This document shows positions 45,510 through 54,435 of a stretch of DNA of 64,000 bases, one piece after another; the stretch's first letter is position 1; every line of letters begins with the position of its first letter. A model generated the notes under the pieces. That model saw only the letters and a program-made list of their open reading frames with translations, was not told where the DNA came from and did not search any database. The DNA is from Reichenbachiella versicolor (GTDB lineage Bacteria > Bacteroidota > Bacteroidia > Cytophagales > Cyclobacteriaceae): NCBI RefSeq assembly GCF_003171675.1, contig NZ_QFZQ01000001.1:868001-932000 (forward strand). Direction: 5' to 3'. A program made the position numbers and the translations under genes.

Positions 45510-46100
45510 TTAGTTTTTATTTAGAAGTTTGGAAACGTATTTTCCAATAATGTCAAATTCAAGATTGACCTTATCTCCAGATTCAAGGGTTTTAAATACA
45601 GTATTTTCGAAAGTGTACGGAATAATTGTTACAGAGAAGCCTTTCTCTGTTGTGTTGAAACAGGTAAGACTTGTTCCATTAATAGTAATTGATCCTTTCT
45701 CAACTGTGACATGACCTGCTTCTTTAGAGTCATATTCAAAATCATATAACCAACTACCATCAAGAACTAATTTGTTAACACATTTTCCAATTTGATCGAC
45801 ATGTCCTTGGACTATGTGGCCATCTAAGCGTCCATTCATTTGCATACATCTTTCCAGATTAACAAGATCACCTTCTTTCCAATCACTAAGGTTTGTTTTT
45901 TTTAATGTTTCTTCAACAGCTGTTACTGTATGTGTATTATTTTTAATAGAGGTAACGGTTAAGCATACTCCATTGTGAGCAACACTCTGATCCACTTTTA
46001 GTTGACTACTTATTTTACTCTCAATATTGAAATGCACATTAGTACACTCTCTTACAACATTCGAAATGGTTCCAAGTGATTCGATTATTCCTGTAAACAT
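45510..46100 (-). CDS. ribE: riboflavin synthase, alpha subunit
   Basis: A 196-residue enzyme that dismutates two 6,7-dimethyl-8-ribityllumazine molecules to riboflavin. Two lumazine-binding repeats are visible: 'MFTGIIESLGTI' with 'VDQSVAHNGVCLTVTSI' (first half), and 'LDGHIVQGHVDQIGKC' with 'VEKGSITINGTSLTCFN' (second half). Length is usual for the family. It is divergent from pcm and lies upstream of the LytTR gene on the minus strand. Together with ribBA at 17207, it covers the first and last steps of the pathway inside this window. Confidence 0.95.
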   Translation of the reverse strand: MFTGIIESLGTISNVVRECTNVHFNIESKISSQLKVDQSVAHNGVCLTVTSIKNNTHTVTAVEETLKKTNLSDWKEGDLVNLERCMQMNGRLDGHIVQGHVDQIGKCVNKLVLDGSWLYDFEYDSKEAGHVTVEKGSITINGTSLTCFNTTEKGFSVTIIPYTFENTVFKTLESGDKVNLEFDIIGKYVSKLLNKN

Positions 46101-46182
46101 ACTTTGGTTTTACGATTATCTATGATTTTGTAATGATAGTAAAATTAAGGTGTGTAGAAATCGAGAAACATAAATATTGATA

Positions 46183-46190
46183 TAATTTTG
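46183..46190 (+). promoter_or_regulatory. candidate -7 box TAATTTTG immediately before pcm
   Basis: Exact TAnnTTTG match ending six bases before the ATG at 46197, the same distance as at ddl. It predicts a leaderless or nearly leaderless mRNA. No clear -33 box. Confidence 0.4.
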
Positions 46191-46196
46191 GCCACG

Positions 46197-46868
46197 ATGA
46201 ATTATGACGTTAGCCATATAAAAGATACATATAAGCAAAAAGGAATGCGTCGATCTCTAGTTCGAAAGCTAGTGGAGAAAGGAATTAGTAATAAGAAAGT
46301 ACTAGATGCAATAGGTAAGGTTCCTAGACATGTATTTTTCGATGAAATTTTTTTAGAACATGCTTATCAAGATAAAGCCTTTCCTATAGCTGAAGGGCAA
46401 ACTATTTCTCAGCCTTATACAGTTGCTTTCCAAACAGAACTTTTGAATATAAGTGAAGGTCATAATGTGTTGGAAATTGGTACTGGCTCTGGTTATCAAT
46501 GTTGTATTTTATTGGAAGTAGGGGCAAACGTTGTGACCATAGAGTATAAGGAGCGATTGTCTTTAATTGCACAAAAGCAATTAGGCATTTTAGGATATAA
46601 TCCAACTTACATAATTGGAGACGGCTCTTTAGGTAATGATCAGTATGCTCCGTATGATGCAATAATAGTAACAGCAGGTGCACCGACTGTACCTCAAGCA
46701 TTAATCTCGCAACTAAAGGTTGGAGGTAAATTGGTAATTCCCGTAGGGGATGATAAAGTACAGAAGATGCTTCGAATAACGAGAGTAACTGATTCAAAGT
46801 TATCACAAGAAGAGTTTCATAATTTTAGTTTTGTACCATTATTAGGAAAGCAGGGATGGAGGAAATGA
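46197..46868 (+). CDS. pcm: protein-L-isoaspartate O-methyltransferase
   Basis: A 223-residue SAM-dependent methyltransferase that starts repair of isoaspartyl residues in aged proteins. Motifs: 'PRHVFFDE' and 'AYQDKAFPIAEGQTISQPY' (substrate side), SAM-binding 'VLEIGTGSGYQCCIL', 'YDAIIVTAGAP' and 'LKVGGKLVIPVG'. ATG 46197 is preferred to an in-frame TTG at 46188 that lies within the promoter-like box. Its stop overlaps the next start (ATGA), so it is in an operon with the thioesterase and the gene at 47379. Confidence 0.95.
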   Translation: MNYDVSHIKDTYKQKGMRRSLVRKLVEKGISNKKVLDAIGKVPRHVFFDEIFLEHAYQDKAFPIAEGQTISQPYTVAFQTELLNISEGHNVLEIGTGSGYQCCILLEVGANVVTIEYKERLSLIAQKQLGILGYNPTYIIGDGSLGNDQYAPYDAIIVTAGAPTVPQALISQLKVGGKLVIPVGDDKVQKMLRITRVTDSKLSQEEFHNFSFVPLLGKQGWRK

Positions 46869-47386
46869 AAAGAATAAATAAAACGCCAAAGGAATCAGAA
46901 GTAGTTAAGACCGAATTAGTGTTACCGAATGATACTAATTCTCTAGATAATTTATTTGGAGGCAGACTTTTGGAATGGATGGATGTATCAGCAGCAATAG
47001 CAGCGCAAAGACATTCTAATTGTGTAGTGGTTACGGCATCAGTTGATAACGTGTCATTTGTTGAACCAATAAAACAAGGAGATGTAGTAACTTTAAAAGC
47101 AAGGGTAACCAGAGCTTTTAATTCCTCAATGGAGGTGTATATTGAGGTGACTGCTGAGAACCCTCGTACTAAGCAACATATAGGAAGTAATTCAGCTTTC
47201 TATACACTTGTAGCTATGGACAATGAAGGTCATAAAGTAATAGTTCCAGAAATTAAACCAGAAACAAAAGAAGAAAGGAAATTTTTCAAAACAGCTTTAC
47301 AGCGAAGGGAGTTGAGGTTAGTTATGGCAGGGAAAATGAGACTAAAGGAAAGTCTATCTTTAAAAGATGTATTAACCGATGAGTAG
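46865..47386 (+). CDS. acyl-CoA thioesterase, hot-dog fold (YciA/ACOT type)
   Basis: A 173-residue protein with a single hot-dog domain. 'LVLPNDTNSLDNLFGGRLLEW' can be recognised as the characteristic N-DxN-x-x-G-G catalytic region (seen as 'NDTNSLDNLFGG', followed by 'MDVSAAIAAQRHS'), and 'VDNVSFVEPIKQGDVV' follows. Such enzymes hydrolyse cytoplasmic acyl-CoA; chain-length preference cannot be told. A GGAGG sequence lies just upstream of ATG 46865, one of few clear Shine-Dalgarno-like sites here, and that ATG overlaps the pcm stop by four bases. An ATG at 46856 is an alternative. Confidence 0.9.
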   Translation: MKRINKTPKESEVVKTELVLPNDTNSLDNLFGGRLLEWMDVSAAIAAQRHSNCVVVTASVDNVSFVEPIKQGDVVTLKARVTRAFNSSMEVYIEVTAENPRTKQHIGSNSAFYTLVAMDNEGHKVIVPEIKPETKEERKFFKTALQRRELRLVMAGKMRLKESLSLKDVLTDE

Positions 47387-47864
47387 TGAGTTTTTGAAGT
47401 ATTTGATTAATGAGGATATATATATAATCGAAGATGAAATGTATTCCTCTACTTCTAATCAAGTTTCTATTCCAAAACCTGGTTCAAAGGTTTTAGAGGC
47501 AAAAGAGCCAGTTTCTGAAGTGTCTAGTTCATATGAGCCTAAAAATGATATCTTGATACTCTATGAAGGTCAGGTTACAGATGAAATGCATATTGCAGAT
47601 ATGGAATTGCTCTCCAAAATTTTAGGAGCTGTGAGTTGTTCTTTGGATCAGGTAGATATACGTCCAAATGCCATTCCTATTCCTTTGAGTGTTTATGAAA
47701 AAGTGATAGCATTCACATCAAATTACAACTTTACACAGAAGGTAAAATACTCTATGTACAATGAAGGGGGTACAAAAATTATAATTTCTGATCCATTGTC
47801 TAAGGTTGCTATCTCGACAGAAATGAAGAAGTCTTTATGGGGTGCTATTCAGCAATTATTTTAA
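47379..47864 (+). CDS. conserved-looking protein of unknown function, possibly DNA polymerase III psi-like
   Basis: A 161-residue cytoplasmic protein. The N-terminal 65 residues are low in structure; the rest has 'ILILYEGQVTDEMHIADMEL' and 'LLSKILGAVSCSLDQVDI', a pattern of strand, acidic loop and a helix that resembles the HolD/psi and uracil-glycosylase-like fold region seen in short Bacteroidota proteins. This likeness is faint and the name is only a suggestion. It overlaps the thioesterase end by eight bases, so it belongs to the pcm operon. No signal peptide, membrane helix or catalytic motif. Confidence 0.65.
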   Translation: MSSEFLKYLINEDIYIIEDEMYSSTSNQVSIPKPGSKVLEAKEPVSEVSSSYEPKNDILILYEGQVTDEMHIADMELLSKILGAVSCSLDQVDIRPNAIPIPLSVYEKVIAFTSNYNFTQKVKYSMYNEGGTKIIISDPLSKVAISTEMKKSLWGAIQQLF

Positions 47865-47890
47865 TAGAGTTTTGAGACTTGTGAAAGACA

Positions 47891-47928
47891 GTCACTATCA
47901 CAATAATTTTTTGAATAGTGATAGTGAC
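47891..47928. repeat. inverted repeat between convergent genes
   Basis: Perfect 11-bp arms GTCACTATCAC (47891-47901) and GTGATAGTGAC (47918-47928) around a 16-nt AT-rich loop. It sits between the 3' ends of the genes at 47379 and 47952 and may be a bidirectional terminator, though it lacks a T tail on either side. Confidence 0.7.
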
Positions 47929-47951
47929 CGCCATCAGTGGATTGTATGAAG

Positions 47952-49055
47952 TTATCCAAAAATCTCTTTTAGCTTAGCTTCTAATGATACTCCTCGTAAA
48001 TTTTTAGCCACTATTTTTCCATCAGGCCCGATTAAATACGTAGCAGGTATTGCATTGATTTGATAAGTTTGAGCAGCTTTCGAGTTAAAGTATAGAAGAT
48101 CAGATACATGGTTCCAGATAAGTCCATCTTGTGCTATAGCTTCTACCCACTTATCTTTACTTCGGTCTAAAGACACGCTTAGGATCTCAAACCCTTTATC
48201 ATGATATTCTTGATACATTTTTACGACATTAGGATTCTCTCTTCTACAAGGACCACACCAAGCTGCCCAGAAATCTATTAAAACATACTTTCCTTTGAAT
48301 GAACTCAGTTTTAAATTCTCACCAGAAGGAGTAGGGAGGTCTATTTCTGGCGCATCAGCTCCAATTGCTAATACTTTAAAACTGTCCGCTGTTTCTCTTA
48401 ACTCAACGGTATAAGGTGAACTAGGAAGTTGTTGTTCATATTTTGTAGCAAGACTATCTAAAAATAATGCTTCAGACTCCAAGTCTTGGATAAAATTAAT
48501 TGCCAAAATACCCGCAATTGAATTATCCATTGCCCATATAGAATTTTTGATGTTCTGGGCATGCTCCTTGTTTTTTCTGATATATAACTGCTGAAGGCTT
48601 TGCATTGAAGTCATATCTTCTCTACTTCTTGCTTCGTTAAACTCATTATTAAGTCGCAAAACCTCACTTTCAAAATCAGTTTGGCTTTTTGCAATGTTTT
48701 GAATCAATTCTGTATCTGTAGATCCTTTAGCTAAGAAGGAGGGACCACTATCTTCGGTATTCTTGTATATTTCTACATCTTCATCATTCAATACAAGGTT
48801 TATATAGTTTCGTCTATCGAAACTAACTCTATAAAAACCAGGTTCATCTACTTTAATATATTTCTCAAAATTACCATCGGGCTTGATCTCAAAAGAATCC
48901 ACCGGGATCTTTTCTTGATTAATTATTAAATCAATATAGGCTATTTTGCCTTCTTCCAAATCTGAAAGTTCGCCGCTGATTTTGATACCTTCTGGTTTAC
49001 TACATGCAGTAACCAAAAGTATACATATAGCTAATGTGAATAATTTAAAGTTCAT
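47952..49055 (-). CDS. TlpA-like thioredoxin-fold lipoprotein with DUF4369
   Basis: A 367-residue lipoprotein. The signal sequence ends in lipobox 'LLVTAC' (C18). The first part (about 23-115) is a DUF4369-type beta domain ('IKISGELSDLEEGKIAYIDL'), a helical linker follows, and the C-terminal 145 residues form a thioredoxin-like domain with 'FWAAWCGPCRRENP' (active-site CxxC) and cis-proline 'INAIPATYLIGPDGKI'. Such periplasm-facing proteins reduce disulfides, for instance in cytochrome maturation, and are abundant in Bacteroidota. It is the last gene of the alaS-gatB-tlpA operon, 21 bp after gatB; a functional link to translation is not evident. Confidence 0.9.
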   Translation of the reverse strand: MNFKLFTLAICILLVTACSKPEGIKISGELSDLEEGKIAYIDLIINQEKIPVDSFEIKPDGNFEKYIKVDEPGFYRVSFDRRNYINLVLNDEDVEIYKNTEDSGPSFLAKGSTDTELIQNIAKSQTDFESEVLRLNNEFNEARSREDMTSMQSLQQLYIRKNKEHAQNIKNSIWAMDNSIAGILAINFIQDLESEALFLDSLATKYEQQLPSSPYTVELRETADSFKVLAIGADAPEIDLPTPSGENLKLSSFKGKYVLIDFWAAWCGPCRRENPNVVKMYQEYHDKGFEILSVSLDRSKDKWVEAIAQDGLIWNHVSDLLYFNSKAAQTYQINAIPATYLIGPDGKIVAKNLRGVSLEAKLKEIFG

Positions 49056-49076
49056 GATTTTAGTAACTAATATGAA

Positions 49077-50525
49077 TTACTTGCTCAACGCTTCTTCTAA
49101 TAATTTGTTTGCAATTTGAGGATTTGCTTTGCCTCCTGACTTTTTCATGACTTGTCCCATGAATAGACCTTTTAATCCTTTCTTTCCATTTTTATAAGCT
49201 TTAGTCTTGTCTGGCATAGAATCGATAACCTCGTCAATTATTTTTATTAATTCATCTTCATTATCATCTTGGAATAGCTCAAGTTCTGTAGCAATATCTG
49301 TTGCTGATTTTTCCGATTTCAACATTTTAGGGAATACTCGAGTAGAAGCTGTAGAAAAACTCAATTTGTTTTGATCGACTAATGTAATGATCTCAACCAT
49401 TCTATCAAGTGATATTGGAAAGTCACTTATCGATATGTTATTCTCATTTAAATAATTCTTTATAGGTCCCATAGTCCAGTTGGCGATACGCTTATACATA
49501 TTGCATTTTTGAGTCATAGCAATAAAGAAATCGGCCATATCCTTTGAATTAGCAAGGAATTCTGCATCGTATGCTGTTAGCCCATACTCTTCTGTGAAGG
49601 TTTTAACCATATCAGATGGAAGTTTAGGCATCTCGGATTTTATTTTATCAAACCATTCCTGAGTAACTTCAATTGGAAGTAAATCGGGACAAGGAAAATA
49701 TCTATAGTCATTAGCCTCTTCCTTAGAACGTTGGCTAGTAGTTTCACCATTATTGTCATTGAACCCTCGGGTTTCTTGAAGAATAGTTCTTCCATTATCA
49801 AGTAGAGTGCCCTGTCTTTTAACTTCATGTTCTATAGCTCTTTGGACATTTTTAATAGAGTTCATGTTTTTGATCTCTACTCTTTTACCTAATTTGTTAG
49901 AACCTTTAGGAGCAAGTGATATATTACAATCACACCTTAATGAGCCTTCTTCCATATTTCCATCACCAATTTCCAGATATCGAACAATCTTACGTACTTC
50001 AGTAAGAAAGTTACCTGCTTCTTCAGCAGAGTGAATCTCTGGTTCAGTAACCATTTCGATTAGTGGGGTACCAGCTCTATTGAAGTCAAGCATTGATCCC
50101 GTGTGCTCAGTATCGTGCATAGACTTTCCAGCATCCTCCTCAATATGAATACGGTTGAGATTTATGGCTCTCATAGATTCGCCACTCTTTACCTTTATAT
50201 ATCCACCTAGAGCAATAGGGAAATTGTCCTGAGTCGTTTGATACCCTTTAGGAAGATCCGGATAAAAGTAGTTCTTTCTATCAAAGGAGGTCTTTTTAGC
50301 TATGTCGCATTGACAGGCTAATCCCATTTTGATAGCGTACTCAATAGCCATTTTGTTCGGCTTAGGCAATGTACCTGGGTGCGCTAAAGTAATCGGACTA
50401 ATATTAGAATTGGCAGTATCGCCAAAATTGTTTCGGTCAGGTGCAAAAAGCTTACTTTTGGTGGCTAATTGAACATGAACCTCAAGACCTACTGTGAGGT
50501 CGTATTTTTCAAGATACTCTTTCAC
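49077..50525 (-). CDS. gatB: aspartyl/glutamyl-tRNA amidotransferase subunit B
   Basis: A 482-residue subunit of the GatCAB complex, which amidates Glu-tRNA(Gln) and Asp-tRNA(Asn). It shows 'GLEVHVQLATKSKLFAP', 'PGTLPKPNKMAIEYAIKMG', 'DRKNYFYPDLPKGYQ', and the GatB signature 'EEGSLRCDCNISL', with a YqeY-like helical tail domain ('GLKGLFMGQVMKKSGGKANP'). Two cysteines of the usual zinc site region ('CQCD') are present. gatA and gatC are not in this window. Eleven bases separate it from alaS, so these tRNA-charging genes share one transcript. Confidence 0.96.
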   Translation of the reverse strand: MKEYLEKYDLTVGLEVHVQLATKSKLFAPDRNNFGDTANSNISPITLAHPGTLPKPNKMAIEYAIKMGLACQCDIAKKTSFDRKNYFYPDLPKGYQTTQDNFPIALGGYIKVKSGESMRAINLNRIHIEEDAGKSMHDTEHTGSMLDFNRAGTPLIEMVTEPEIHSAEEAGNFLTEVRKIVRYLEIGDGNMEEGSLRCDCNISLAPKGSNKLGKRVEIKNMNSIKNVQRAIEHEVKRQGTLLDNGRTILQETRGFNDNNGETTSQRSKEEANDYRYFPCPDLLPIEVTQEWFDKIKSEMPKLPSDMVKTFTEEYGLTAYDAEFLANSKDMADFFIAMTQKCNMYKRIANWTMGPIKNYLNENNISISDFPISLDRMVEIITLVDQNKLSFSTASTRVFPKMLKSEKSATDIATELELFQDDNEDELIKIIDEVIDSMPDKTKAYKNGKKGLKGLFMGQVMKKSGGKANPQIANKLLEEALSK

Positions 50526-50535
50526 TGTCTATTAA

Positions 50536-53172
50536 TTAGTTAGTGACACTTTTGATTAACTCTTTCGCTTTTACAATTACTTGTGATAATCCACTAATGT
50601 CTTTACCACCTGCAGTAGCGAAAAATGGTTGACCTCCTCCGCCACCTTTTATTTCTTTAGCAAGTTCTTTGACCATTTTACCAGCATGTAAATCAAGTGT
50701 CGATACCAAATTTTCTGAAACTACTACAGAAATTTGTGGCTTACCTGAAATGTTTGCTGCCAATACCATGATTAAATTTTCTATTTCATTCTTAAATTCA
50801 AATGAAATTTTCTTAAGTGATTCAGCATCAGGAAAGCTAGCTTCTGAAACAAGGATTTTATAACTATTATACTCCTCAATATTTTTTGCTAAAGTTACTT
50901 TTTGTTCTTTTGTTTTATCAGCATTTACAGATTCAATGGCTTTAGCTAACTCAGCTCTTTCATTCACTAGTGATTCTATTGCTTTTACAACATCCTTAGG
51001 GTTATTTAAAATTTCTGATACTTGCTTAAGTACCCCTTCTTGGACGTTGTTATATTCTTCGGCTTTGTCAGCAGTAATAGCTTCAATTCTTCTTACACCA
51101 GCTGCTACAGAACCCTCTGAAATAATTTTCAAAGAACCGATTTGGCCAGTGGCTTGTACATGTGTGCCTCCACATAGCTCAACGGAATAGTTTTTATCAA
51201 ATGTAATTACCCTAACGAAATCCCCATACTTCTCACCAAACAATGCCATAGCACCTTGTTTTTTTGCATCTTCGATAGGTACATTTCTTTGTTCATTCAA
51301 TTTGATGTTCTCTCTTATTTTGCTGTTGACTATTTTTTCGACTTTAGCAATTTCCTCATCAGTCATTTTTGAAAAGTGCGAAAAGTCAAACCTAAGAGCT
51401 TTGTCATTTACTAAGGAACCTTTCTGTTGAACATGGTCTCCTAATACATCTCTAAGAGCTGCATGAAGTAGGTGAGTAGCACTATGATTATTTTCAGTGA
51501 GCTTTCTTTTACTAGCATTTACTATACAACTAAACTCAGCTTCAATGTCTGTAGGTAATTCACTAGTGAAATGAATTATCAAATTGTTTTCTTTCTTCGT
51601 ATTTATAATACTGGTTTTTTTACCATCAGATTCAATGTATCCTATATCACCTACTTGCCCTCCACTCTCAGCATAGAAAGGCGTTTGATCAAGTACAATC
51701 TGATATAGTTTTTTACCTTTTTCTTCGATTGCTCTATATTTTGCTATTTTAGAAGTAGATGTTAAAGAATCATATCCAAGGAAAAGAACTTGATCTATTG
51801 ACATCAATTCAACCCAATCTCCAGTAGCAGTTTCAGCGTCTTTTTTAGATCTATTCTTCTGTACAACCATCTCTTTGTTGAAAGCTTCTTCATTTACAGT
51901 CAGCCCGTTTTCCCTTGCAATCAAAGAGGTTAAGTCAAATGGGAAACCATAAGTGTCATAAAGTTCAAAAGCGGTTTTTCCATCAATGGTTTTAGAAGTT
52001 GACTTTACATCTGTCATGATACCATCTAGTTTTGTCAAACCTTTTTCAAGAGTTCTTAAAAAGGAGGTTTCTTCCTCCTTGATCACTTTAGCTACAAAAT
52101 CTTGCTGGGCAATTAATTCGGGGAAAACATCATCGAATTGTTCTGCAAGGGTTGGTAATATTTTATTAAGAAAAGGCTCTCTGAAATTCAAAAAAGTATA
52201 ACCATATCTTACCGCTCTTCTTAAAATTCTTCTAATAACATAGCCGGCTTTGTTGTTTGAAGGGAGCTGACCGTCAGCAATAGCAAACGATATTGCTCTA
52301 ATGTGGTCAGAAATTACCCTGAGTGCAATGTCTGTTTTACTATCCTTGCCTTCATAATTTACTCCTGAAAGCTTTGATACAAAATCGATCAATGGAGTGA
52401 AAACATCAGTATCATAATTGGATTGTTTATTTTGAATAGCCATACATAGCCTTTCAAAACCCATTCCAGTATCTACGTGTTGAGCGGGTAGTTTCTCAAG
52501 CGATCCATCAGCTTTTCTATTGAATTGCATAAAAACAAGGTTCCATACCTCTACTACTTGTGGATGATCCATGTTAACAAGATCTCGACCTGGTACCTTG
52601 TCTATTTCTTCTTGAGGTCTCAAATCAATATGGATTTCAGAACATGGTCCACAAGGACCTGTATCCCCCATTTCCCAGAAGTTATCTTTTTTATTTCCCT
52701 CAAGAATTCTGTCTTCCGGTATAATTTGCTTCCATAGGTCATAAGCTTCTTGATCCAAAGGCATTTTATCTTCTTGGTCACCTCCAAAAACGGAAGCATA
52801 AAGTCTTTCTTTCGGTAAGTCAAACTCTTTAGTCAAAAGCTCCCATGCCCACTCGATTGCTTCTTTTTTGAAATAATCACCAAAAGACCAATTTCCAAGC
52901 ATTTCAAACATGGTATGGTGATAAGTATCCATGCCTACCTCTTCAAGGTCATTATGTTTACCAGATACACGCAAACATTTTTGTGTATCAGCAATACGGG
53001 GTGAAGAAGGATCTGAATCTCCCAAGAAATAATCCTTGAATTGGTTCATCCCAGCATTTGTAAACATGAGTGTTGGATCATTTTGGAGTACCATAGGTGC
53101 AGAGGGTACTATCTCATGCTGTTTGTTTTTAAAGAATTGTAAGAACTTTTGTCTTATTAGTTTAGAATTCAT
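50536..53172 (-). CDS. alaS: alanyl-tRNA synthetase
   Basis: An 878-residue class II synthetase. Catalytic core (1-450) with 'MFTNAGMNQFKDYF', 'CLRVSGKHNDLEEVG' and 'HHTMFEMLGNWSFGDYFKKE'; editing domain with zinc ligands 'HSATH' (563-567) and 'CGGTH' (667-671); and C-terminal DHHA1/C-Ala domain with the glycine-rich 'KGGGGGQPFFATAGG'. All are intact. ATG 53172 is preferred to the TTG at 53175. It leads the operon with gatB and the TlpA-like gene, and is divergent from the M23 peptidase. Confidence 0.97.
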   Translation of the reverse strand: MNSKLIRQKFLQFFKNKQHEIVPSAPMVLQNDPTLMFTNAGMNQFKDYFLGDSDPSSPRIADTQKCLRVSGKHNDLEEVGMDTYHHTMFEMLGNWSFGDYFKKEAIEWAWELLTKEFDLPKERLYASVFGGDQEDKMPLDQEAYDLWKQIIPEDRILEGNKKDNFWEMGDTGPCGPCSEIHIDLRPQEEIDKVPGRDLVNMDHPQVVEVWNLVFMQFNRKADGSLEKLPAQHVDTGMGFERLCMAIQNKQSNYDTDVFTPLIDFVSKLSGVNYEGKDSKTDIALRVISDHIRAISFAIADGQLPSNNKAGYVIRRILRRAVRYGYTFLNFREPFLNKILPTLAEQFDDVFPELIAQQDFVAKVIKEEETSFLRTLEKGLTKLDGIMTDVKSTSKTIDGKTAFELYDTYGFPFDLTSLIARENGLTVNEEAFNKEMVVQKNRSKKDAETATGDWVELMSIDQVLFLGYDSLTSTSKIAKYRAIEEKGKKLYQIVLDQTPFYAESGGQVGDIGYIESDGKKTSIINTKKENNLIIHFTSELPTDIEAEFSCIVNASKRKLTENNHSATHLLHAALRDVLGDHVQQKGSLVNDKALRFDFSHFSKMTDEEIAKVEKIVNSKIRENIKLNEQRNVPIEDAKKQGAMALFGEKYGDFVRVITFDKNYSVELCGGTHVQATGQIGSLKIISEGSVAAGVRRIEAITADKAEEYNNVQEGVLKQVSEILNNPKDVVKAIESLVNERAELAKAIESVNADKTKEQKVTLAKNIEEYNSYKILVSEASFPDAESLKKISFEFKNEIENLIMVLAANISGKPQISVVVSENLVSTLDLHAGKMVKELAKEIKGGGGGQPFFATAGGKDISGLSQVIVKAKELIKSVTN

Positions 53173-53303
53173 CAATGATTAGCCGATAAAATGTAAGTAT
53201 TTTCTAATACACTACGTGTTTATTAAAAATGCGCTAAATTGCGTGTTATATTATTATTTATAAAGCCGTATATAGAAAAATATTAACTACCACAAACGAA
53301 GTA

Positions 53304-53311
53304 CAAAGTTA
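53304..53311 (-). promoter_or_regulatory. candidate -7 box TAACTTTG for alaS
   Basis: Exact TAnnTTTG on the minus strand, 132 bp before the alaS start; it would give a leader of about 125 nt. No -33 box is evident, so confidence is low. Confidence 0.3.
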
Positions 53312-53328
53312 GGCTATTCTAAGTTAAT

Positions 53329-54312
53329 ATGGCGAGAATAAAATACTATTACGATACCGAATCCTGTAAATATGAACGAGTCAAAGTTTCAACTTGGGAC
53401 ATTGTTCTAAATGCACTTGGCTTCCTGTCTCTATCTTTGATATTGGCTGTAATTATATTTTATGTGTATAACATAAATTTTAAGTCACCAGTTGTCACTC
53501 AGCTTGAGAAAGAAAACGAGGAGAAAGATTTCTATTACAAGATATTTTTTGAGGAATTAGATGAAATGTCAAACATGATGTCATCTTTACAAGAACGAGA
53601 TGATAATGTTTATAGAGTAATTTTTGAAGCTGAACCTATTCCTAGCACTATCAGAAATGCTGGAGTTGGGGGAGTAAATAGGTATAAGGAATTACTAGAT
53701 AAGGGTCTAGAAAGAGAGGATTTGATATTAGAGGGACATCAGAGGATTGACAAGCTTAAGAAGCAAATGTATATTCAGACGAAGTCTTATGATGAGCTGA
53801 TGGAAATGGCAGCCAACAAGGATAAGTTTTTTAAATCCATCCCAGCGATTCAGCCAGTATCTAATAAAGAACTTAAAAGACTGTCATCTGGGTTTGGTAT
53901 GAGGATTCATCCGATTCTGAAAGTGAGAAGATTGCATCCTGGTGTTGATTTTGCAGCTCCTAAAGGAACCCCAATCTATGCTACAGGAGACGGAATAGTG
54001 AAGAAAGTTACATCTAGTTTAGGAGGCTATGGTAAGCAAGTAGAGATAGATCACGGATTTAATTATGTTACCAAATATGCTCATATGAGTGCTTTCAATG
54101 TTAAAAAAGGACAAAAAGTGAAGAGAGGTGAATGTATAGGTTATGTAGGAAATTCTGGAAGATCTACTGCTCCTCACTTACATTATGAGGTTCATAAAGA
54201 TGGTAAGAAAATTAACCCAGTACATTATTTTAGTAAGGATCTCAACCCTACTGAATATGAAGAGATATTAAGGTTGTCATCCATTGAAAACCAAGCTCTT
54301 GGTTCGTTCTAA
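53329..54312 (+). CDS. membrane-anchored M23 (LytM) peptidase
   Basis: A 327-residue protein with a cytoplasmic N-terminus (1-26), one transmembrane helix (about 27-49, 'ALGFLSLSLILAVIIFYVY'), a coiled-coil linker (about 55-170) and a LytM domain (about 180-300). Zinc ligands are present: 'HPGVDFAAPKGTP' (H and D) and 'HLHYEVHKDGK' (HxH). It should cleave peptidoglycan cross-links in the periplasm. This layout is the usual one for Bacteroidota envelope M23 proteins. A strong terminator follows directly, so the gene is a single transcription unit. Confidence 0.93.
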   Translation: MARIKYYYDTESCKYERVKVSTWDIVLNALGFLSLSLILAVIIFYVYNINFKSPVVTQLEKENEEKDFYYKIFFEELDEMSNMMSSLQERDDNVYRVIFEAEPIPSTIRNAGVGGVNRYKELLDKGLEREDLILEGHQRIDKLKKQMYIQTKSYDELMEMAANKDKFFKSIPAIQPVSNKELKRLSSGFGMRIHPILKVRRLHPGVDFAAPKGTPIYATGDGIVKKVTSSLGGYGKQVEIDHGFNYVTKYAHMSAFNVKKGQKVKRGECIGYVGNSGRSTAPHLHYEVHKDGKKINPVHYFSKDLNPTEYEEILRLSSIENQALGSF

Positions 54313-54332
54313 GACTGAGGAAAATATGAGTT

Positions 54333-54364
54333 AAAAGCCCAGTGATATTTTACTGGGCTTTTTT
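54333..54364 (+). terminator. rho-independent terminator
   Basis: 11-bp stem AAAAGCCCAGT/ACTGGGCTTTT (54333-54343 with 54352-54362), 8-nt loop, T tail continuing to 54364. It stands 20 bp after the M23 peptidase stop. Confidence 0.9.
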
Positions 54365-54423
54365 ATTAGCACATTGTGGAAAACTTCATTGTGAACTTTA
54401 AGTGACATTTTCGTTCACAGAGA

Positions 54424-54431
54424 TATTTTTG
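54424..54431 (+). promoter_or_regulatory. candidate -7 box TATTTTTG immediately before the CapA-like gene
   Basis: Exact TAnnTTTG ending four bases before the ATG at 54436, downstream of the preceding terminator. It implies a very short or absent leader. Confidence 0.4.
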
Positions 54432-54435
54432 AGGT

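Noticed and set aside
46402-46806. 134-codon minus-strand frame inside pcm
   Set aside because: Antisense shadow; pcm is full length and conserved.
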